Part shown: positions 6,031-9,512 of the stretch, piece by piece
Position numbering within the stretch: the first letter of the stretch is position 1
Layout: the number at the start of each line of letters is the position of its first letter
Made by a program: the position numbers and the translations under genes
Assembly (NCBI GenBank): GCA_011322515.1
Contig: DRMS01000246.1
Location: 1-9,512, forward strand
Origin: Leucothrix mucor
GTDB taxonomy: Bacteria; Pseudomonadota; Gammaproteobacteria; Thiotrichales; Thiotrichaceae
Direction: 5' to 3'
Length of the DNA: 9,512 nt
The notes under the pieces: generated by a model
Databases searched by the model: none
What the model was told of the DNA's origin: nothing
The model's input: the letters and a program-made list of their open reading frames with translations, nothing else

Positions 6031-6248
6031 ATGTAATAGCAGTAACTCCCATCATCTTGCTTGTTGCTAATCAGCTCAACATTTAGCTGATCACACATAA
6101 CAGGAATATCTTAAATAGTCCCAATATCAGTCGCTATAAGTTTCAAGACTTCTCCGTCATTCAGACCTTTTAATCCTCTACTGGCATTGATGATAGAAGT
6201 TGGACATTTTTTTCCGCTTGCATCTATTTCAGCATTATACGCTGTTAT
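5976..6248 (-). pseudogene. TusA-like sulfur carrier protein, broken (start codon lost, internal TAA)
   Basis: The minus-strand frame reads xTAYNAEIDASGKKCPTSII then NASRGLKGLNDGEVLKLIAT, DIGTI, a TAA stop (6111-6113), and continues DIPVMCDQLNVELIS then NKQDDGSYCYYI. This follows TusA-family sulfur carriers along their whole length, including catalytic Cys15 in the KKCP motif and the second segment DIP..C. Family members usually have Lys where the stop lies, so AAA or AAG changed to TAA. The expected start is ATA at 6246-6248, six bases after AGAGAG, with no ATG, GTG or TTG in frame after the upstream stop. CPxP is altered to CPTS. From about 6030 the frame enters repeat B3 and ends at a TGA at 5976. 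Two independent lesions and a repeat at the 3' end argue for a dead gene. Confirming that the TAA is genuine would settle it. Confidence 0.8.
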
Positions 6249-6267
6249 TTTCTTCTCTCTTTTAAGT

Positions 6268-6308
6268 TAGTGAGCGTTCACTATAATTATAAATTATTTT
6301 TTTGTCAA
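6268..6308 (-). promoter_or_regulatory. Near-consensus promoter with overlapping TetR-type operator
   Basis: On the minus strand TTGACA (6303-6308, perfect) is followed by 17 bp and TATAGT (6280-6285). The palindrome TAGTGA-GCGT-TCACTA (6268-6283) overlaps the -10 box and the expected start point. TetR-family operators often have this form, and tetR lies downstream on the same strand, so a repressor bound here would block transcription. The promoter points at the tusA pseudogene and, beyond it, tetR. Confidence 0.78.
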
Positions 6309-6461
6309 CTATTTCCTCACTTATACACTGATTGTTACGCAGTTGGTTTCTTTTTAACCACGAAAATCACGAAATAACAATAGATAAACCGTTCTCATAT
6401 TTTATATTAATTATGCCGTCTTCCTAGCTATCCCTTGTTCCCATGCTCCTGCGTGAGAATG

Positions 6462-6630
6462 GGCTACCAGTTTAAAGGGGGACAGTTAATTTTTCCGCCT
6501 ATTCACCCGCACCCTTCGACAAGCTCAGGAAGCGGTGTCCTGAGTCTGCCGAAGGGCTAGTTCCCTGAGCTTGTCGAAGGGTGCGGGTTATTTGCTATGA
6601 CTTTACTTGTCCCGCCTTAAGTTGGTAGCC
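6462..6630. repeat. Family A MITE-like element, copy A3
   Basis: The ends GGCTACCAGTTTAAAGGGGG and, on the minus strand, GGCTACCAACTTAAGGCGGG match A2, and the inner flanks CTATTCACCCG and CGGGTT[AG]TTTGCTATGAC are shared. The centre (6508-6584) holds three CCCTTCGAC-type half-palindromes rather than the two of A2. No clear target duplication is visible. Within the gene-free stretch 6249-6731 I see, besides this, the promoter, a family B fragment, and otherwise nothing coding. Confidence 0.82.
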
Positions 6631-6699
6631 GATAAAATATCCAAATCACCTAGGTTAAAGCGCTATCGTTACCCATAAGCGGGTTAAAGAAATCAGGGT

Positions 6700-6721
6700 A
6701 AAAGGGCAAATAAGATAGGTA
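6700..6721. repeat. Degenerate family B fragment
   Basis: AAAAGGGCAAATAAGATAGGTA differs by few bases from the AAAAGGGCAATTAAGATGGGTA segment of B2 (4997-5018). The outer end is not recognisable. It lies ten bases beyond the amidase stop codon. Confidence 0.5.
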
Positions 6722-6731
6722 TCAATCACCT

Positions 6732-7394
6732 TTAAAACACAGGTCTTTCCACACTATAAGCGCCAACTCGTTGCGCTGCAAAATAAGCAATTAGCGCTCC
6801 CAATTTCCTTAAACGTGGCTTCATCCAACGTGCTTGTGCTGGGCAACTCATTTCTCCAAGCTCTAGCACTAATTCGGCATCACTTGCTAAGGTGTAGCGA
6901 TAGTTATAGTAATATTTTAGATTTTTTGAAAAATTATTGGGCATCCATTTGAAAGGAAATACAGTTCGATAGAGTCGCTTCCATGCGCGTGCAGCATTCC
7001 TATCAGAGGTATGGTTTAAGCCAATTGAAGCCCCTGTAGAACAGGCGTTTCTTGCTCCATCAAAATGAATCGACAATGCTAATCGCACTACACTTTCACG
7101 CTTTTTATCAGCAGGAGCGCGAATAACACTAACCCCCGCATTGCGCAAAATACGTGTTGCTTCATTAGCAACAATTCTTGTCCAGTCTATTTCACGCCCG
7201 TAGGGTGAAACCGAACCCGTATTGCCAATAATCCGTCCTTCATGCCCTGCTTGAATATAGACATCTGCTTGTAATGGTTTTTTTTCATATTCATCTACTA
7301 ATAGAAAAAAAAGACCAATCATAATAATGATCAATAAAAAAGCAACTAAGTTTGATTGATCCGATTTTACTTGCTCGGTTTTAGGCTTGCTCAA
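6732..7394 (-). CDS. Membrane-anchored N-acetylmuramoyl-L-alanine amidase-like protein (amidase_3 type)
   Basis: A 220-residue protein with a short cytoplasmic start, one membrane anchor (about 15-34, LVAFLLIIIMIGLFFLLV) and a periplasmic catalytic domain. The family cleaves the bond between muramic acid and L-alanine in peptidoglycan using zinc. Visible motifs are VYIQAGHEGR (His51), GREIDW (Glu68), LALSIHFDG (His110) and VLELGEMSC (Glu178), matching the two zinc histidines, the zinc glutamate and the catalytic glutamate of amidase_3. The DPGHGG of typical members is reduced to QAGHEG and the His110 motif is SIHFDG instead of SIHAN. It starts with TTG (7392-7394), with GAGG eight bases upstream; no in-frame ATG is better placed. 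It follows the LysM lipoprotein gene on the same strand, after a terminator. An inactive homologue is less likely because the key residues are kept. Confidence 0.82.
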   Translation of the reverse strand: MSKPKTEQVKSDQSNLVAFLLIIIMIGLFFLLVDEYEKKPLQADVYIQAGHEGRIIGNTGSVSPYGREIDWTRIVANEATRILRNAGVSVIRAPADKKRESVVRLALSIHFDGARNACSTGASIGLNHTSDRNAARAWKRLYRTVFPFKWMPNNFSKNLKYYYNYRYTLASDAELVLELGEMSCPAQARWMKPRLRKLGALIAYFAAQRVGAYSVERPVF

Positions 7395-7424
7395 TGAAAA
7401 TCCCTCATCCTACAGAATATGCAT

Positions 7425-7460
7425 AAAAAAAAGCCCCTGAAACGACTCTCAGAGGCTTTT
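7425..7460 (-). terminator. Intrinsic terminator after the LysM lipoprotein gene
   Basis: On the minus strand AAAAGCCTCTGA (7449-7460) pairs with TCAGGGGCTTTT (7429-7440) over an 8-nt loop, with one G-T pair, followed by eight T (complement of 7425-7432). It should end the pcm-yqaA-LysM transcript before the amidase, whose TTG start is 31 bp further on, so the amidase may depend on read-through or a promoter inside the gap. Confidence 0.85.
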
Positions 7461-7485
7461 AAATTACTAGTATAACCTACACAAT

Positions 7486-8592
7486 TTATTTAAGGCGCAA
7501 TCTCTGCCCTGGAGAAATCGTGTAAGGCGCGGTCAAACCATTTTTCTTGATAATATCTTTCCAATAAACACCTGTTAAACGCATAACAGAGAATACGGTG
7601 TCACCTTTTTTTACGGTGTAATTACTATCACCTGCTTTATAACTGCCTGATGCTACTTCACCACCGCCATGCGAACTGCTGTATGAATTGCTACTAGAGG
7701 ATGAAGATGACCCTGAATAAACATTACTATTTGCACCACCTGTATACGTTTTTGGTGCATAAGGTTTATAGGTATTATTACTATAACTCCCTGTATAAAT
7801 ACTCTTATTCGATGCCGTATTGTTCGTGCTACTACTAGCGCCTGTATAAAGACTCTTATTCGATGCTGAATTACTAACCCCTGAATAGATCTTCTTATTG
7901 GATGTTGAATAACCACCTGATTTACTATAATCATAATAATTCGTTGCTGGCTTCTTAGGCGCTATATACGGCTTTGGAGTGTATGTCTGCCTAGGTGGCG
8001 TATATGTTTGTCTAGGTGGCGTATATGTTTTCCTAGGTGGCGTATATGTTTGTCTAGGTGGCGTATATGGCTTGGCACCACCATACCCTGTATATGTCTT
8101 TCTAGGTGGTGTATATTTAGGCTTATTTTGCCGCGCGTTTTGCTGTCGGCTCCAACGATCTACATACCATTGCTGATTATGTCCGCCCGCTGCTCTATAA
8201 GTGGTTTTCTTTGGAGGCGTATATCGTTTAGGTGGTGGCGTATATCGTTTAGGTGGTGGCGTATAGGTTCTTTTATTTTGCCCCCTATTCCAGCGATCTA
8301 TATACCACTGTTGGTTATACTTGCCAGTTGCCGCAGTATTAGTAGAATAAGTGGTATTAGAACGACAAGGAGCACACGTTTTTGTGTTGTTGTTGTTATT
8401 ATTAACTCTGGTGTTATTTGCTTGTGAGTTTTGCGATCCGCCCTGTGTATTCTGCGATCCGCCTTGTGTATTTTGAGATGCTCCTGCATAACCTGTATCA
8501 TAAGTACCTGTTCTTGCGTTATAAGGAGTACATGCTGATGCCACCGCTACAATCAATGAGGAGGCGGCTAGCAGTTTAATTTTTCTATCCAT
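7486..8592 (-). CDS. LysM-domain lipoprotein with long repetitive Tyr/Thr/Pro linker, NlpD-position protein
   Basis: A 368-residue envelope protein. Residues 1-21 are a lipoprotein signal ending ASAC (Cys21, an unusual lipobox without Leu at -3). Then come GGSQNTQ repeats and poly-Asn (37-69), CAPC (73-76), two copies of NQQWY[IV]DRW (93-101 and 139-147), and many YTPP[RK] steps (110-206), then Ser/Asn/Tyr-rich linker, and a C-terminal LysM (about 324-368, NYTVKKGDTVFSVMRLTGV and ISPGQRLRLK) that should bind peptidoglycan. It occupies the place of nlpD next to pcm but has no M23 peptidase-like domain. The ATG overlaps the yqaA stop codon by eight bases, pointing to translational coupling; an AGG (8601-8603) lies eight bases upstream. 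The linker is low-complexity, so repeat numbers may vary between strains. Function is inferred to be peptidoglycan binding. Confidence 0.85.
   Translation of the reverse strand: MDRKIKLLAASSLIVAVASACTPYNARTGTYDTGYAGASQNTQGGSQNTQGGSQNSQANNTRVNNNNNNTKTCAPCRSNTTYSTNTAATGKYNQQWYIDRWNRGQNKRTYTPPPKRYTPPPKRYTPPKKTTYRAAGGHNQQWYVDRWSRQQNARQNKPKYTPPRKTYTGYGGAKPYTPPRQTYTPPRKTYTPPRQTYTPPRQTYTPKPYIAPKKPATNYYDYSKSGGYSTSNKKIYSGVSNSASNKSLYTGASSSTNNTASNKSIYTGSYSNNTYKPYAPKTYTGGANSNVYSGSSSSSSSNSYSSSHGGGEVASGSYKAGDSNYTVKKGDTVFSVMRLTGVYWKDIIKKNGLTAPYTISPGQRLRLK
7979..8062 (-). repeat. 21-bp tandem repeats in the LysM lipoprotein gene (four units)
   Basis: Four head-to-tail 21-bp units (7979, 8000, 8021, 8042) differ at a few positions and encode YTPPRQT/YTPPRKT. 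Two further 21-bp units at 8219-8239 and 8240-8260 are identical to each other and encode YTPPPKR. A repeat of this size keeps the frame when copy number changes. Confidence 0.9.
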
Positions 8593-9175
8593 GATTCAAA
8601 CCTGTGTAATAAAATATAATTATGACCAATATAAGAATAACCAGCCAACCTAACCATTCGATGTATTTTATAATCAATGGTTCCATTTTTGGACCAACTT
8701 TTGCTACCAAACCCGCCACTAGAAAAAATCGTAGACCCCGACCGATAGTGGAAGCAATAACAAAGGGCAAAAATGCCATTGATAATAAACCTGCTGTAAT
8801 GGTAAATAGTTTATAAGGAATGGGAGAGAAACCTGCCGCTAACACAGCCCATACCCCCCAACGATTAAATAAATCTTTTACTTGGTCAAATTTATCGACA
8901 TAACCCCACTCTATAATGAGAGGTTGTAGCCAATCAATTGCCCAAGCACCTAAAAAATAGCCAGCTATTCCCCCTAATATAGATGCAATTGTAGTCAAAA
9001 GTGCTAAACGAATCCATTTTGATGGTTCAGCTAATGACATGGGTATTAACATGACATCAGGCGGTATCGGAAAAAAGGAAGACTCTGCAAAACTAAGCGC
9101 CCCTAGATACTTTTCTGCATGTTTATGTCGTGAATACGCAATTACTTTATTATATATATTAGAAAACAGCTTCAT
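8585..9175 (-). CDS. yqaA: YqaA/DedA-family membrane protein (VTT domain)
   Basis: A 196-residue inner-membrane protein of the DedA/VTT family, linked in bacteria to lipid or undecaprenyl-phosphate movement across the membrane and to envelope integrity; the substrate here is unknown. Residues 28-45 hold the hallmark re-entrant motif (LSFAESSFFPIPPDVMLIPM) and 115-129 the second one (GFSPIPYKLFTITAG), with membrane helices around 56-80, 105-130, 133-155 and 172-192. The ATG at 9173-9175 lies 33 bp after the pcm stop codon, with no clear ribosome site, and its TGA overlaps the start of the LysM lipoprotein gene. This places pcm, yqaA and the LysM gene in one transcript. Assignment to the family is secure; the symbol is by similarity of family and locus. 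Confidence 0.88.
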   Translation of the reverse strand: MKLFSNIYNKVIAYSRHKHAEKYLGALSFAESSFFPIPPDVMLIPMSLAEPSKWIRLALLTTIASILGGIAGYFLGAWAIDWLQPLIIEWGYVDKFDQVKDLFNRWGVWAVLAAGFSPIPYKLFTITAGLLSMAFLPFVIASTIGRGLRFFLVAGLVAKVGPKMEPLIIKYIEWLGWLVILILVIIIFYYTGLNHG

Positions 9176-9208
9176 ATTAAAGGATTTTTTGACTTTTATT
9201 TGGTTTAT

Positions 9209-9512
9209 TTATGATTCTTGTTGTAAAAAAGGCACAAAAAGTACCGATTCGTAATTTTCAATTATATGATCACTTTCTGAAGTACGAATAAGCAACTGCA
9301 AAATTTGCTCGCCATTATTTTCGCCAACAGGAATGATCATTCTCCCCCCTATTTTTAATTGCTTGATTAAAGAGTCAGGAATCTCATCAGGGGCTGCGGT
9401 CACCATAATCGCATCATAGGGGGCTGTATTTTTCCACCCCCATGTTCCATCTGCATGATGTACATGGATATTTCTATAACCAAGATCATATAATAAATCA
9501 CGAGCATGACGA
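9209..9512 (-). CDS. pcm: Protein-L-isoaspartate O-methyltransferase, C-terminal part (runs off the window)
   Basis: Only the C-terminal 100 codons are in the window; the frame is open to the right edge, with the first whole codon at 9509-9511. It reads RHARDLLYDLGYRNIHVHHA then DGTWGWKNTAPYDAIMVTAA, PDEIPDSLIKQL, KIGGRMIIPVG and ends FVPFLQQES. The Gly-Trp near DG..G, the YDAI(I/M)VTAAP motif and the L..GGRM(I/V)IPVG motif are those of PCMT, which uses S-adenosylmethionine to methylate damaged isoaspartate residues for repair. It belongs to the surE-pcm-nlpD-rpoS region of gammaproteobacteria and leads the pcm-yqaA-LysM cluster. A methionine at 9406 is internal, not the start. Confidence 0.93.
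   Translation of the reverse strand, partial: RHARDLLYDLGYRNIHVHHADGTWGWKNTAPYDAIMVTAAPDEIPDSLIKQLKIGGRMIIPVGENNGEQILQLLIRTSESDHIIENYESVLFVPFLQQES

Noticed and set aside
6111..6113. Read-through or recoding of the TAA in the TusA-like frame
   Set aside because: TAA is not the selenocysteine codon, and the start codon is lost as well, so decay is simpler.
3713..6721. CRISPR array or complete insertion sequence
   Set aside because: The repeats are inverted, irregularly spaced and partly nested, with no regular spacers, and no transposase or Cas gene is present.
7979..8427. Plus-strand open frames opposite the LysM lipoprotein gene
   Set aside because: They are long only because the opposite strand is repetitive and lacks stops; the composition is unnatural and no start signals were seen.
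8622..8816. Plus-strand open frame opposite yqaA
   Set aside because: It lies antisense to a conserved DedA-family gene and has no recognisable features.

Overview
The window looks like an AT-rich gammaproteobacterial chromosome segment. The right end carries pcm (isoaspartyl methyltransferase), a YqaA/DedA membrane protein and a LysM lipoprotein on the minus strand, which recalls the surE-pcm-nlpD-rpoS neighbourhood of gammaproteobacteria. A TusE/DsrC-family protein and a broken TusA-like gene suggest sulfur-relay chemistry, so a sulfur-oxidising relative (for example Thiotrichales) is plausible, but this is inference and the species cannot be named from the window.

Layout. 1-286 (minus): N-terminus of a metallo-beta-lactamase-fold lipoprotein, cut by the window edge. 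462-800 (plus): TusE-like protein with its own terminator. 952-3027 (plus): membrane class III adenylate cyclase with a periplasmic sensor domain and seven membrane segments; its signal peptide is encoded upstream of the first ATG and begins at an ATC codon. 3283-3585 (plus): small cysteine-rich lipoprotein resembling bufferin-type (BufA2-like) metal-binding RiPP precursors. 4028-4810 (minus): unrecognised 260-residue protein. 5050-5661 (minus): TetR regulator. 5976-6248 (minus): TusA-like pseudogene driven by a near-consensus promoter with an overlapping TetR-type palindrome. 6732-9512 (minus): exported amidase_3-type hydrolase, LysM lipoprotein, YqaA and partial pcm.

The middle of the window (about 3.08-6.72 kb) is a nest of non-coding mobile repeats of three families, with no transposase in view. 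Family A (three copies, ends GGCTA[CT]CA) shows an 8-bp target duplication where one copy sits inside a family B copy. Family B (three copies plus a fragment, ends GAAGTTCCAAG) is about 165 bp. Family C (two 102-bp copies, 101/102 identical, in inverted orientation) flanks the tetR gene, with TATA at each edge. These insertions have separated tetR from its probable promoter, sit at the 3' end of the tusA remnant, and appear to have supplied a -35 box to the unrecognised 260-residue gene.

Working together: TetR probably once repressed a tusA-tetR transcript from the promoter at 6268-6308. At the right end, the LysM lipoprotein lies where NlpD is expected but lacks the M23 domain, and an amidase gene follows it. 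NlpD is known to activate an amidase in Escherichia coli, so a wall-cleavage partnership is a reasonable but untested guess.
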